A stretch of DNA of 64,000 bases from Coleophoma eucalyptorum (GCA_026120035.1 JALRME010000029.1:434001-498000), one strand, 5' to 3'; positions 1 to 11,738 are shown, counted from the stretch's first letter. Notes: a model not told the origin generated them from the sequence alone. Numbers and translations are program-made.

Positions 1-1
1 C

Positions 2-2765
2 CATGGCCGCACGACAAAACAAGCCACCAGGCAAACGAATGTACCGCTCTTTCTAGACCGGGGTGAGTTTTTGGAAGAAACTTATTTTAGTTACACATTC
101 CTACCTTTGCTAGATCATAAGGGTGAGGTTGCAGGTTTTTACGAACCTGTTACAAATGTAGCACAGCATATCATCGCCGATAGAAGAATGGCGACAGTCT
201 CAATGATCGGAGAACTTGCCGGTACTTCGACTGGTCTCAAAGGCATCTGGAGTAAAATCTTAGAAGCATTGGAACTGAACCCTTGCGACATACCATTCGC
301 CGTTCTTTATTCCACCGAGCACTCGGAAGATTCCTCCTCTGGAGATTCAGCAAGCTCTCAATATGTTAATGAATGTTTCCTTGAAGGCACCATCGGATTC
401 TCGGATGATTCTGCGTCCTTTCCAGATCGTATTGATTTATCGGAGGAAGACGGCGGTTATTTCCATTATTTTCGAGAAGTCTGCAGCACTGGCCAGCCCT
501 GCTCCCTGCAGATACAAGCTCAAAGTTGTCTGGCAAAGTTATCACCAGTATCTAATGATCGTGGTTTTGGAGACCGATGCAATAAGGCTGTGGTAATCCC
601 CATCCGACCAACCACAGGAGATCGCATTATCGGAATACTCCTTATCGGGCTAAACCCGCGTCTGGAGTACAACCAAGACCATCAACTGTTTATTCGCCTT
701 TTGAACCGGCAGTTAGCTACCTCGGTGGCAGCTACAGTCTTATGGGAGGCAGAAACACGATGTGCTGAGGAGGCTGCAGCAAAGTCTGCTGCATACCAAG
801 CTCAACTTGCGGCAAAAGTGCAGGCAAAAATTCTTGAAGCGAAACAAAGTGAAGAGAGGTTTGCTCGTTTCGCAGAAGTTGCACCTATGGGCCTATGCAT
901 CTTGGATGCAGGAGCAACAATCGCATATGCCAACGAGACTTGGCGTCAATTGGCTGGTTTACACGGGCAGCCCCCATATCAACCTTTCTGGACCTTAGGA
1001 GTTTTAGCCGAAGATCAAAGCCTTGTGAAGCAACAATGGCAAGCACTGACAACCGATTCCACACTTAGAACCTTTGAGTTTCGACTTCAGAGCCTCGCAG
1101 TACAAGACCAGTTTAGAGATGTCGATTTGACTGAGCATAGATGGTTTCTCGCCTCGTTGTCACCTCAACTCCAGGAAGATGGTGCAATCAGCACGGTCAT
1201 GGCTTGTTTTACAGAGATCACTCATCAAAAGCAAGCCGAGGCGCTCCAAAAGCTCCGTTTGGAGGATGCTCTTCAGACTAAAATTCAGATGGAGAGATTT
1301 ATTGATATGACCTCGCATGAGATTCGCAACCCAATGAGCTCTATAATCCAGAGTGCAGATGAGATCATCAATACACTCGTTGAATTTCGAACCCACTTAC
1401 CACAGGAGGCCTCAATAGATGCTTTTATAGAGTCAAATATTGACGCTAGTAACACGATTCTCTTGTGCGCTCAACATCAGAAGCGTATCATTGACGATAT
1501 CCTCGTCCTGTCCAAACTCAACTCCAGTCTCCTCCAGATCACACCGACATGTGTTCACCCGGCAAGAATTGCCAGTGATGCCCTCAGGATGTTTGAAGCT
1601 GAATTGCAGTCAGCGAAGATAGATGCGGAGGCCAAGATTGCCGACTCGGTGGAGGAACTTGCTCCTCATGGTCTTCTTTTTGATTTCAGTCGGGTTCTTC
1701 AAATCCTGATCAACCTACTCACAAATGCCATCAAATTTACCCGCCACCGTGACTCTAGGATTATCAAGCTTACGCTAGATGCATCACTAGAAAGGCCGAC
1801 CAACGATGATAAGAGTGCGACCTTCCTTCCCAAAATTCATCCGGACAGAAACTCAAAGACTCACTCAAATGAGGCAGAGGTGTTTCTCTACTTTACGGTT
1901 CAGGATACCGGTGTAGGTCTCAACGTGGAGGAGATGGCCGTGTTGTTTCAACGTTTTTCCCAAGCCTCGCCTCGTACTCACGTTCAATATGGGGGTTCTG
2001 GTCTTGGATTATTTATTGCCCGCGAGCTTGCAGAAATACAAGGTGGCCAAATCGGAGTTTCTTCTGAACATGGAATTGGTACTCTCTTCAGGTTCTACAT
2101 TTCAACAAAGCGGCCTCAGCTTCCAGACTTTAATACGTTCTCGACAGATAGCCTATCGGGTCGAGAGAAGAATGACGAAAGTGCAGCATTCCAAGCGCCA
2201 AAGCTAAGACTGAATTCATTCAGTTCACCACCTCCTTTAGCAACGCGCACTGTGAAACCCAAAGATCCATATGACCTTCAAGATGTAGAGGTCTTGATTG
2301 TAGAAGATAATCTAATTAATCAGAAAGTTATGAGTAAGCAGCTGAGAAAACTAGGCTGGAACATACATCTTTCGAACCACGGAGGAGAAGCGCTCGCCTT
2401 CCTATCGAAGACATGGTACTGGGATCAGGAACAGCGAGCCAAGGACTCAGAGGAAGCCCCAATACCACTCACCGTGGTTCTGCTTGACATTGAGATGCCT
2501 GTTATGGGTGGTTTGGAGTGTGTCGCCAAGATCCGGGAACTACAAGAGCAGCGTATCATTGTAAGACATGTGCCAGTCATTGCTATTACCGCCAATGCTC
2601 GTGAAGAGCAGATTGCTCTTGCAATGGATGCAGGCATGGTATGGCAATCCCAAGTGGTATCTTTCTCTCTTACTCTAAACTGACTTGAAAATATAGGATG
2701 CAGTTGTGACCAAACCATTTCAAGTCGCAAAGCTCGTCTCCCAGATACGGGGCGTCATTTCTTGA
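2..2765 (+). CDS. Fungal hybrid histidine kinase, 5' truncated by window edge
   Basis: Two-component phosphorelay sensor. The frame is open back to base 2, so the N-terminus lies outside the window. Counting from the first full codon: an N-terminal PAS/GAF-like sensory region (to about residue 250), a PAS domain (about 285-400), a HisKA domain with phospho-accepting His439 in SHEIRNP, and a HATPase with N-box NLLTNAIKF, DTGVGL and GGSGLGL. The C-terminal receiver has phospho-accepting Asp829 in LLDIEMPVMGG. An intron at 2639-2696 (58 nt) splits the receiver. Exon 2 (2697-2765) restores the conserved TKPF lysine (Lys885) and ends with TGA. Without splicing the protein would stop early, at 2683. 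Such kinases usually feed the Ypd1-Ssk1/Skn7 relay and work in the cytosol. The domain order is clear. I cannot assign a HHK group or ligand. Confidence 0.92.
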
Positions 2766-3438
2766 TTTGTGTAGCTTCCGTCTCACTACATACAGGCGAA
2801 ACCTCCCTCTTCCTATGCACATGCTCTGGACGCGAGCAGATAACGAATTTCTTATTCTGGTGGTAAAACCTCTTTTATCGAGCGACTAAGAAATTGTTGA
2901 TAGATTCAAGGTCAATGGTACTTACCTTGTGCCTTTGGAGCCTACATTTTGTAATTGTTACGACTGCTACCATAAGACTGAATCTAATGGGCCGCCTGGT
3001 AGGCTATGTATATATAAATATTTAAGACCCTAGAAGGTACATCCTTCATAAAAGCATTTGAACCTCATTAACCAACTGTTTTCATTAACCAACCCTTTTT
3101 GTGAATAACTTGGTGCTACTTACCACAAGATACCTATTTGCATAACGCACTTAGTAAATACTTTACCAATTAGGTAGAGTGGATTCACAACCCCTGGATC
3201 GAGCTAGAATAATCACGTGGTATTACCCCGAAAATGCGCCTCGCTCGTCTCGTCTCGTCACTCTTTTGGGACGGACGGTCAAGCCTCGAACTTTCACATC
3301 ACTCACATCTAGATCACATTATATTACTCGTTGCACCACATACCACATTCTCTCTTTTCTTGGACATCACTTTACAATTGATTTTTCACCTTCTACCCTA
3401 TACTTTGCACATCTCCGTGCTCCAATGCTGCCATCTAC
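2766..3438. other. Intergenic region between kinase and phosphoesterase
   Basis: No convincing gene. It holds the 3' flank of the kinase and the promoter and leader of the phosphoesterase gene. A TATA-like AT stretch lies near 3008-3025, and the last 200 bases are pyrimidine-rich, as is common before fungal start codons. Short open frames at 3179-3557 overlap the real start and look fortuitous. Confidence 0.6.
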
Positions 3439-5328
3439 ATGTTCCTAGTTTTTGTTTTGCGCAATGCACTGCTCTTTCTAGTGCCCCTCTCTCTTTTTCT
3501 CACCGTCTATCTTTACGCCTTTCCTGTCTTTCATGCATGTGCTTTTCCGGCCCCTGATCGAGATGCAAGCTCCGCCTACTTCAATACCGTGCGACAGCAC
3601 GCTCCGTTTGTCTCGCACGATGCGACCGCGATAGCCCCTTTTCGACTCCTAGCACTTGGAGATCCACAACTTGAAGGGGACACCTCGATTGACCCGGACG
3701 CCCTTTCCTTTCCATATCTCCAGAAGCTGCGCGATAATTTTCTGTTCAATAACGAAAAGCGGAATCCCTGGCAGAGGGCTCGTTACAGCCTTCACGATTT
3801 AGTCGATTTCTATTTCGACGACATACCTAGAGCACTCGAAGTCTATCGCAAGCGCCTCGATCATGTTGGAAATGACTACTATCTTGGGCACATATACCGC
3901 AAATTACATTGGTGGACCGACCCTTCTCATGTCACTGTGCTTGGGGACCTCGTGGGGAGCCAATGGATCGGCGACGAGGAATTCGAGAGCAGAGGATGGA
4001 GATTTTGGAATAGAGTGTTTAGGCATGCGGAACGAGTGCCGGATAGACTCATGGCCCCACCTGCGAACGACTTCCAGCATACAAAGGAGCTTGGAGAAGA
4101 CGCGGCGGAGTGGAAGAGGAGGCTGATGAACGTTGCTGGAAATCATGACATTGGATATGCTGGTGACCTTACACCTGAGCGACTATCACGATTTGTTAGA
4201 ATGTACGGGAAGGCCAACTACGAGTTACGATTTCGCTTGCCCTTGGATTTGGAGCTTTTAAATAAGACTTCGAGCGGCCAAGTAGACCTTCCAGGAGAGC
4301 CACCTGAGCTTCGTATAGTTCTTCTTAACGATATGAACCTTGATACACCAGCTTTCTCCGCAGAATTGCAAGACGAGACGTATAACTTTTTGAACAGCAT
4401 CATCACAACATCTCACGAGGTTACCCGCAAGGCACTATTTACACTTGTTCTCACACACATTCCTCTGTACAAAGAAGCAGGTATCTGTGTAGACGGGCCT
4501 TTCTTTGACTTTCATGACGACGACGAATTTGGTGATGGTGTGAAGGAGCAAAACCATCTGTCACTTGATGCAAGCAAGGGCTTTTTGGAGGGCATTTATG
4601 GCATGAGCGGATCACCTAGTGCCAATGGAGGCGGTATGGGTAGAAAGGGTTTGATTATGAATGGTCATGATCACGAAGGATGCGATATCTATCATTTTAT
4701 CAACCAAACATCTTTTAAAACGGCCAACGAGGAATACCAAAAGCTTATTTCTGGAGATCTTCTGGCTGAACATCTTGTGCCACCCCCAGAACTTCCGGTT
4801 TGGCAAGCCAAGCGCCTTAAGGATGCGCAAGCTGAGCAAATCCCTACCAGCAACCACATTCCTGGAATACAAGAAGCCACCGTTAGAAGCATGATGGGCG
4901 GCTTTGGCGGAAACGCGGGTCTACTATCCCTATGGTTTGACTATGAAGCCTGGGAATGGAAGTATGAGTTTGTCAACTGCGCCCTGGGAACGCAACACAT
5001 TTGGTGGTTAGTTCACATAGTGGATTTGATCGTCGTGATCATGGTTTTCGTATGGGTTATACTTAGTGTGGCTGAGAAGACTTTGGCACAACCATCTGAG
5101 CCGAAAAAAAGTTCGCTTCTAAATGGGTGTGAAAAGCATCCCAAAGATGTGAATGCTGATGCAGGAAGCAGAAAGCAGGATGAGTACAATAAAATAGATT
5201 GGAGCGACTTTGAGCACATCCAGATTGACGATGGTCCTACACTTCATAAAGGGGATCCAAGCCTGCAAACAGTGAAGCAGAAGAAGCCAATGGGGGGTGG
5301 TCTGACCGCTAATAGCTGCAAAGTATGA
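3439..5328 (+). CDS. Ted1/Cdc1-type membrane-anchored metallophosphoesterase
   Basis: A 629-residue single-exon protein of the calcineurin-like phosphoesterase superfamily, most like fungal Ted1/Cdc1 and mammalian PGAP5, which remodel the ethanolamine phosphate on GPI glycans in the ER/Golgi. Residues 1-25 form a signal anchor. Metal motifs follow in order: GDPQ near residue 73 (the DxQ form I recall from fungal Cdc1-like proteins, where other families have DxH), GDLVGS, GNHD at 234-237, a histidine in LTHIPLY, and GHDH at 409-412. A second membrane segment spans about 524-545 and is followed by a charged cytosolic tail of roughly 80 residues. The catalytic domain should therefore face the lumen. 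The start is the first ATG, directly before the hydrophobic segment. The family call is secure. The exact orthologue (Ted1 or Cdc1) is not. Confidence 0.88.
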   Translation: MFLVFVLRNALLFLVPLSLFLTVYLYAFPVFHACAFPAPDRDASSAYFNTVRQHAPFVSHDATAIAPFRLLALGDPQLEGDTSIDPDALSFPYLQKLRDNFLFNNEKRNPWQRARYSLHDLVDFYFDDIPRALEVYRKRLDHVGNDYYLGHIYRKLHWWTDPSHVTVLGDLVGSQWIGDEEFESRGWRFWNRVFRHAERVPDRLMAPPANDFQHTKELGEDAAEWKRRLMNVAGNHDIGYAGDLTPERLSRFVRMYGKANYELRFRLPLDLELLNKTSSGQVDLPGEPPELRIVLLNDMNLDTPAFSAELQDETYNFLNSIITTSHEVTRKALFTLVLTHIPLYKEAGICVDGPFFDFHDDDEFGDGVKEQNHLSLDASKGFLEGIYGMSGSPSANGGGMGRKGLIMNGHDHEGCDIYHFINQTSFKTANEEYQKLISGDLLAEHLVPPPELPVWQAKRLKDAQAEQIPTSNHIPGIQEATVRSMMGGFGGNAGLLSLWFDYEAWEWKYEFVNCALGTQHIWWLVHIVDLIVVIMVFVWVILSVAEKTLAQPSEPKKSSLLNGCEKHPKDVNADAGSRKQDEYNKIDWSDFEHIQIDDGPTLHKGDPSLQTVKQKKPMGGGLTANSCKV

Positions 5329-5910
5329 TCGATGATATAGCAATACCTATTCCGATTCAAGACCATAGCTCTACTCTCAAGTGCATTTCCAGACTTTTCA
5401 TTACTTATGAAATGACATATATTCGATTTATGAAATCATATAAAACGTTCGACCTACATCAATTGCAACCAATTAACATTGTAGGGGCCCCCAAAGTTCT
5501 CTCTTTGAAAAGGACTTTCGCAATCCTAGTGTCAGAAGACAATCACAGCACTGCATACATGCTACTTCACGTGTCCAAGCCAATTACCCACAAGACTGTC
5601 CGGACGACAGAATTATTGCAACTGCTTATCCAGTATTTTCATTAGGGGGAAATTTCCGCCACTCTCCTCTATTCCCTTCCACAGCGGCCAGCAGCTCTAC
5701 TTTTGGCAACGTCGTGGAGGCATGTGGAGGCATGTGCACCCTCCAAGGATCAGGCAGAACACTCTAACACCGCTTGACTCAATTCCAAACGAGCATATAT
5801 TTGCAAAAATGAAGAAGAGAGGGGAAAAAAAAAGATGGCTCTAATTCTTACCCCTCATAGCAAAAAGACCAAAATAATACTCCCCCAAAAAAAAGAATGT
5901 TTTTCATGTG
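5329..5910. other. Intergenic region with short tandem duplication
   Basis: No gene recognised. A ten-base unit, gtggaggcat, is directly repeated at 5714-5733. An A-rich tract on the plus strand just before 5911 serves the neighbouring tRNA as a terminator. Confidence 0.5.
5886..5896 (-). terminator. Pol III terminator of tRNA-Arg
   Basis: A run of A on the plus strand, read as T on the minus strand, starts about 15 nt beyond the tRNA 3' end. This is the oligo-T signal expected for RNA polymerase III release. Confidence 0.7.
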
Positions 5911-6017
5911 TGACCTACGCAGGGATCGAACCTGCAATCTCTTGATAACAAACTGTACAAAGGCAGAAACCTATTTGTAAATCGTAGTCAAGCGCCTTGC
6001 CATTGGGCCAGCAGGCC
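5911..6017 (-). tRNA. tRNA-Arg (anticodon ACG) with 35-nt intron
   Basis: Read on the minus strand, the acceptor arm GGCCTGC (6011-6017) pairs with GTAGGTC (5912-5918), with two G-U pairs. A D arm with a GCC/GGC stem follows. The anticodon stem CTTGA/TCAAG encloses a loop whose anticodon is ACG (read as ICG, arginine CGN). A 35-nt intron (5947-5981) sits directly after the base 3' of the anticodon, the canonical eukaryotic nuclear tRNA intron position. The T arm is GCAGG/CCTGC with loop TTCGATC (5919-5935). The internal A box (TGGCCCAATGG) and B box (GGTTCGATCCC) match pol III promoter consensus. CCA is not encoded, as expected. Confidence 0.95.
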
Positions 6018-7277
6018 ATGTGTTGAACACAAACACTCTTTTTGTTGGGGTGCATTTGGTTAAGTCTACTTATATAGAGACCAGCGGAGGGGAGGGGGAA
6101 AATCTTTACTAATTTTTTTTTCCACCTGTGCACTTTTTCCACCATAGACCCGCAGTGAAAAAAATTACGCGACGCTCGCTTGACTTCTTTTTTTTTTTTT
6201 CTAACCTCCCCCCCCCCCTCCCTCTCCGCCTCATCTTCCTCGTTTCGTTGCTTTGCTTTTTTTTTTATTTGGCGGGTATTGGAGGGGTAGTGTCAGACTT
6301 GGAAGAAGAAAAAACTGTAAATCTATCCAGGGATCCTGGAATTTGGATGTGTACTATTTTCTTTTCTTTTCTTGTTTGCTTTTTGTTGATTTCTGTTTTG
6401 GGGCAAGGATGGTATTGGATATGTTTTCGCCGGGGGAGACGTGCTTTTTGGGAATTGGAACGCAACAGCAAAACATTTTTGCTTTCTTTGTCTTGCCCTC
6501 TTTATTTTTTCGATCTTGGTATCCATCCTGTAGAAGCGTGCCCGTGCTATAGAGGGTAGGAAGTTCTTCGAGATGATATGTCTGACACTGCCGCTATCCG
6601 AATTAACTACGTATGGCCATTGAGCTAAGTAGTAGACCCCCCCCCTTCTGTCTTCCCCAGATACGTCTAAAGACTAGAGTCTCGCAAAATGATCCATGCT
6701 ATGAACTTGGAAATATCGAAATAAAAGAGCGCAGAAGGATTGGAATAGATATTCAGCTATTCACAGCATCTGCACAACCTCAAAGGCGGATGGGTGGTAA
6801 GTTTACCCGCTGACTGAGCTTAGCTTGAGAAGAGTCTGTCGCTGATAGTTTCCCCCATTTGTTGATGGCAGCATACTGTAGCTCACGTCAACTTACAGAA
6901 AGTACAAACGGTTAATATTTTTCGGTTTGATTTTGGGCTTGATATTTATATTTGACATTAAGGTCTCTAGTGCCCGACCGTCCCTTGCCTGCTGTCTATT
7001 ACCAGTTTCCCTAAGCCGGTCATGTATTCCTGTGTCCATCTATCTGTAGTCAAAGCTACTAATCTATCTCCAACTAAGGGAAAGTTCTTTGTATATTGTA
7101 TGTACTGTATAGCCCCCGCACAGCAACCAAGGGTGCGAAGGCCAAGAAAAGGAAAGGACGGAGGCTGGAAAGAGCTGAGCACCCTCTTTGCATCCCTGTA
7201 GATGTGTATGTACAGATAAAAAGGAAATGAATACGCCGTTGCGTAAAATGTAAAAAGATAAAAAAAAACAAAACACA
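6018..7277. other. Intergenic region with homopolymer tracts
   Basis: No convincing gene. A run of 13 T (6188-6200), a run of 11 C (6208-6218) and a further T run (6257-6266) make a strong polypyrimidine segment. The open frames here (6128-6559 on both strands) consist of homopolymer-coded residues and are rejected. The part next to 7277 is the 3' flank of the minus-strand glycosyltransferase. Confidence 0.6.
6188..6218. repeat. Adjacent poly-T and poly-C tracts
   Basis: Thirteen T, a short spacer, then eleven C on the plus strand. The tract is prone to slippage and to sequencing or assembly error. It lies 170 nt beyond the 5' end of the tRNA. Confidence 0.9.
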
Positions 7278-9686
7278 TTATTTACTAAGGTCAATACCCT
7301 TGACAAAGAAACTGCCAAAGAAAAGCACGACCGTGTAGGCAGTGACAGCCGAGTATTGCAGCTCGTGCCAGAAGGTGGTCGGGGCATAACGTTGTTTCTT
7401 CCAGTGCTCCTTGGGCCGCGCGATGCCCGTCTTGGGATCGCGGTCCAGGAGATCCTCGCGGTCGGGCATCGTGGGCGGGAAGATGCAATATCGGAGTGGG
7501 GTTGCGCAGGCTGTGAGCGCGATGAGCCAGAGGCATGGTGGCCAGAAGGCGTGCGTCATCAAGTACACAAGGCAGTTGTTGACCGAAGTCGCATCGATAA
7601 TCCCCGTGACGGTAGAGAGTGTCACAGCGGCAATAACGAAGAGGATATAGAGGAGATGTAAGTAGACGTCGCAGTCCCAGAGGAAGACTTTCAAACGGAG
7701 GTGAAGCGGGGCACGAGTTGCTGGGTCTCGCTCGTTGAGCTCCGACTTGACCGAGCCCGAACTAGAGAAGGCCATAGTCTTGCCTCCGAGCCAACTAGGA
7801 AGGATGAAGGATCGGATAATAGTCATCGCGTGATAGGGAGCCATCCACATCTGAGCACCAGTGTCTCTTTGCGCCAGGCGGTATCCGGATGGGAGATAAG
7901 TGATCCATTCGTTAAGTCGGGTAAGCGTCAAAGAAATGAAGCAGAGTCGTAGTTGCCATCGAAGTTGCGTGGTTGTCGAGTAAGCCACAAGCTGGCCGCC
8001 AGAGATGAGGACAATAGGGATGGTGAGGAGCGCAATTAGCAGGAAGATCTTGAAGAAGGCATCGATGGCGAAAACAAATGCCGACAAACGAGCAAAGAAA
8101 CTCATGCCTTTGACCAAATCGCCAAAGAGACAAAACTTCAATTTCAGTGCGGTTTGGAGCGTACCAAGCGTCCAGCGTGTTCGTTGCTTGAGATGTCCAG
8201 TGTAGGTCTCGGGGACGGTTCCGTATTGCAGAGCTTCGTGGCAAAAAGCCGTTTTCCAGCCGGAACCGAGCAATAAAGACGACGTGAAGGTATCTTCGGC
8301 CAAGGACCCAACTGGCCACCCTCCTATATCTTCAAGGGCGGCTCGTCGAATAAGATAGCCACTTCCGGTGCACCAAGCTACTCCGTTGGCATCCTTCGTC
8401 GGCTCCATCACGTGAACGAAGGTGTCGAGAGATTGCACGAGGGGGTCGTTATCGGGGATGTTGTAGAAGAGCTACTAACTGTATCAGCATGTATTCAAAC
8501 TTCCATAAACCGCAACAAAACTCATACCTGAGGGGGGCAGACAAGTGCCATTTTGTCGTCTTGGATAAGATGAGGAACGATTGCGCGCAACCAATCTGGT
8601 TCGGGAATCATATCGGCGTCAAGAGCAGCAATATATTCTCCGCAACCACCAGGTAGCTTTGTCGACAAATCAGTACCACCCGTGAGATTTCCAGCCTTGA
8701 AATGATGAGGAACGCCCTTGATCTTGATTCGTGCGTAGTAGTAACAGTTGGGATATTCGGAGCTCAGATTTTCCACAGCAGCCTGCAGATCCTCATCCTT
8801 GCCGTCGTCGAGAACGACGACACGGAAGCGATCCTTGGGATAGTCCACAGCACACGCTGCGCGGGTGGTGTCGAGTACAACGTCGACATCCTCGCCGCAG
8901 CAGGTGATGAATACATCAATGGTCGGACAGTCATCACCAACGAGGCGAAGTTTGGGCCGGGAGCGGCCGCGAATCGAAAGCATTTGGTACATTTGATGCA
9001 GTAATGAAGGACCTAAAAACGATCAGTATATCCAACAACTAGGGGGACACAGGATAATTACAAGCAACGCATCCCTCCGCAGCAATAAACAACCAAGCCA
9101 TAACGTAGGTCTTCCCATATGCCCGTTGAGATACTATGGTGCAGTGAATTCGGAATGAGTAGTACAGGAAATATGCTGCAACTGCTAAAAGTGTGAACAA
9201 CGGTGATAGGCGATATAGGGTGCGCCGGAAGGGGGACAGCAACTCGACATCATCATGCTTATGAATCGTCTCGATTTTGTATAACTTTGGGTCATGCGGC
9301 AGGTGGAAAGAGGTCGTGCTCTGATTTTGGCTATACATCGCCCGCAATGGGCTTTTCTCCTCATATTGCATTGGCGTCGGACATGCGGTCGAGCCTTCGA
9401 ACGATGCACTCGAGGTAGTCGAATTTCTGCGTACAAAAGCTGGCTTCGGGTTTTGAGGTAAACCATGGTGAAATGAGTCTAGTGTTGCTGTCGAATTGGT
9501 TTCACTTGGAAGAAGGTATGCAGATGAAGCATTTGCATTAGCAAAAATCTGTGAAGAAGCCCTGGAATGAGACAGTGACTCTCCAGGCGTGACCGGGCGA
9601 CTGCCTCCGGCAAGAGGATCATATGTGTGCTGGTTGCGAAAGGGAGCTTTTGGTGAGCTTGGCTCAGAAAAATGAAAGTCCGACAT
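7278..9686 (-). CDS. Cellulose-synthase-like processive glycosyltransferase, GT2
   Basis: Three exons (9062-9686, 8528-9012, 7278-8471; introns of 49 and 56 nt) join to 767 residues. A serine/proline-rich cytosolic N-terminus of about 155 residues precedes two membrane segments (about 165-205). The GT2 core carries the processive beta-glycan synthase signatures: D277 in DDGKDED, D340-A-D342, D430 in AEDTF, and the acceptor-binding QRTRW at 466-470. Several more membrane segments follow to the C-terminus. It would polymerise a beta-glucan across the plasma membrane from a UDP-sugar. Fungal relatives include the mixed-linkage glucan synthase Tft1 and the GT2 proteins needed for hyphal growth in plant pathogens. 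I cannot choose between them. It has no chitin synthase signature. Its promoter faces the GH12 gene across 3.2 kb. Confidence 0.9.
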
Positions 9687-10620
9687 TTTTGCTGCTCCAG
9701 CACAAGCAAATGGGTAGTAGAACGAATGTATAATAAGAGCCCGAGATTGCTGGGACGGTGGAGGTGAGACAACAAATTTGACAAAAGAAGGAGCACAAGG
9801 GCTGGAATTTTAGACTTAAAGGAATCTTGGGAACTTCTTATAAAACAGCCGCTGAGAAGAAGTATTTCCTGACTCCGTAATGTGGGTCTCGCAGCACAAA
9901 GGGCGGCGTCTTGCTGTCAACTGGGAGAATAGCCTGTTTTTCCAATTCACGAGTACTGCATGCAGTCGGCGGAGCCAGGCCCGTAATGGTTGCCACCCTC
10001 CTCTCGCAGCAGAAAGACAGGCTCTCTTTTGGGATTGAGACGCAACTATACTTCCGGACCAGGTTATGAGCAAAGGCCGGTTGAGGATCCCGTACCAGGA
10101 AGAGAAACTGACAGCTCATCCTTGAATCTATCACGGAACCACTTCCATGAGCAGGCCATGCTTCCCCCCACATGCTCAATTCGAACAGGGCAACAGGGTG
10201 AGGGCTGGAAATGAAAGGATCAGACCTGTTCGTCTCAAGTCACTCTTTTCGGAGCCAGGTGCCATCCCGAGTTGCGCGGTTGTAGCTCATAATAGTTCTA
10301 TTATAATGCACTGTCAGAAAGTCTGATCAGATGGATTCAGCTTGTAGTGTCTAGATCAGCAGGATTGTCTAGACGAAATTCTTGCTTCAGCCCACCCACC
10401 AGCTATGTTTCGTATCGCCCAATGAAATAGCGTAGGATTGGGGGCGATGTTATCTCCATACTCACTTTTGTGATTCGAATATCAATCTATGCACGAGCCA
10501 TATAATTGCAGGGGCACACTGTTCGTTATCTGACCTCGCTCACTCATTCAATGCTGCTGTACAAGGTACACACCTCGGTATGTAGGACACTTACGGTTCC
10601 ACTCTTACTCCAACAATGCA

Positions 10621-10692
10621 CTATGCAGTATGGAATAGGGAATAGGAATAGGGAATATGCAGTATGCAATATGCAATATGAAGTATGAAGTA
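10621..10692. repeat. Degenerate ggaata / gcagtatg short repeats
   Basis: Overlapping copies of GGAATA-like and GCAATATG-like units form about 70 bp of cryptically simple sequence. Confidence 0.8.
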
Positions 10693-11296
10693 CGGAAAAC
10701 AAGCACCGATCATCGAGGGAACCCTGGATTTGAATCCTACGATGGCTGCTTCTGCGCGTGGTAAAGAAAGCCACTTTTGGCGTCGCCATAGCTAACGTCT
10801 GCACGTTTCGAAACATCTCAGCGGATCGAGTTCCGACCGGGGGTGTTGATAGATCTGATCAAGACATGACCACGGAGACGCCAATCGCATCGCACTTCGC
10901 CTGCCGTTTTTCCATCGAGGGCAGTCCCGAGGTGAGGATTTTCCTCGAGCCTTCCCAGACGGGAACGAACTAGAGGGTGGGCACTGAACAATACAAAAAA
11001 AGAACAGGCAAAGACAGCAGCGGCAATTAGGAGCGTAGTGGCGCTGGCTCAGTTCATCGGATTGTGCTGGGTTGCCGGATGGAACCCCAGGTAAAAAGCT
11101 GTTATTGCGGGTCGACGACGCGTACCTCATGGCGTCAGTATGGGAAAGTGGATAAGCAAAAGATGGTTGCATCCTGATTGAGCACCAGACGATTCCAGGT
11201 TCTAAATGAATAGCATGCCCGTAGGTGAAGAGCAGAACCTGCGAGGGCAATGCACACTGCCCCGATGACATGAAGGACGAAGTACGATGATGTGGT

Positions 11297-11320
11297 TGAT
11301 GATGATGATGATGATGATGG
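11297..11320. repeat. GAT trinucleotide microsatellite
   Basis: About eight uninterrupted GAT units. Read on the minus strand it encodes the histidine run of a spurious open frame. Confidence 0.9.
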
Positions 11321-11417
11321 TGTTGATTCTGGTGGATTAGCGATAGGGATGGTTTCTCGCCCGCCCAGTTCTGCACTGGTCCCTGCGCCAGCTGAGGTAT
11401 GATTCGATGGCCCTGAC

Positions 11418-11440
11418 GGCTAAGCGAAGAGGCATTAGCC
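11418..11440. promoter_or_regulatory. Inverted pair of XlnR/Xyr1-like GGCTAA motifs
   Basis: GGCTAA at 11418-11423 and its exact inverse TTAGCC at 11435-11440 are separated by 11 bp. Zn2Cys6 activators of the XlnR/Xyr1 family recognise GGCTAA-type elements, and inverted pairs with about one-turn spacing are known in xylanase promoters. The pair lies 1.4 kb upstream of GH12 and 1.7 kb upstream of GT2. Function is inferred from sequence alone. Confidence 0.35.
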
Positions 11441-11650
11441 CCGGCAGTTAATCAGTGAGCAAGCTACCCCTTCCCTTCCCTCTCCCTTCCCCTGCCATCC
11501 TGTACTGTAGAGTACGGAGAAGGCTGAGAGAGCGTAGCCAGGGGCTTCCATTGGCCACCGGCCGAGAATTGCTGTTCTCGGCGACCGACAGGCTTTGTCA
11601 GTCATCTCATTCCGCGAACTTGTTGGATATCAATCAATTGACCGATCTGT

Positions 11651-11738
11651 CCATCCATCCATCCATCCATCCATCCCTCCCTCCATCCCTCCATCAATAA
11701 TTCAATCAATCAATCAATCAATCAGTCAATCAATCAGC
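11651..11738. repeat. Compound tetranucleotide microsatellite (CCAT)n-(CAAT)n
   Basis: Perfect CCAT units (from 11651) pass through CCCT-interrupted copies into a CAAT array (11703-11736). The compound structure suggests point mutation of one array followed by spread of the new unit. Confidence 0.95.

Noticed and set aside
6128..6559. 143-codon frame rich in Phe, Leu and Pro
   Set aside because: Encoded by the T and C homopolymer tracts, with overlapping frames on both strands. No signal of a real protein.
10725..10745. tRNA T-loop-like sequence (ggatttgaatcc)
   Set aside because: No matching acceptor, D or anticodon arms at the right distance.
10792..11376. 194-codon minus frame with a histidine run
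   Set aside because: The run is the GAT microsatellite read in reverse. The remaining translation is of random composition, with no homology recognised.
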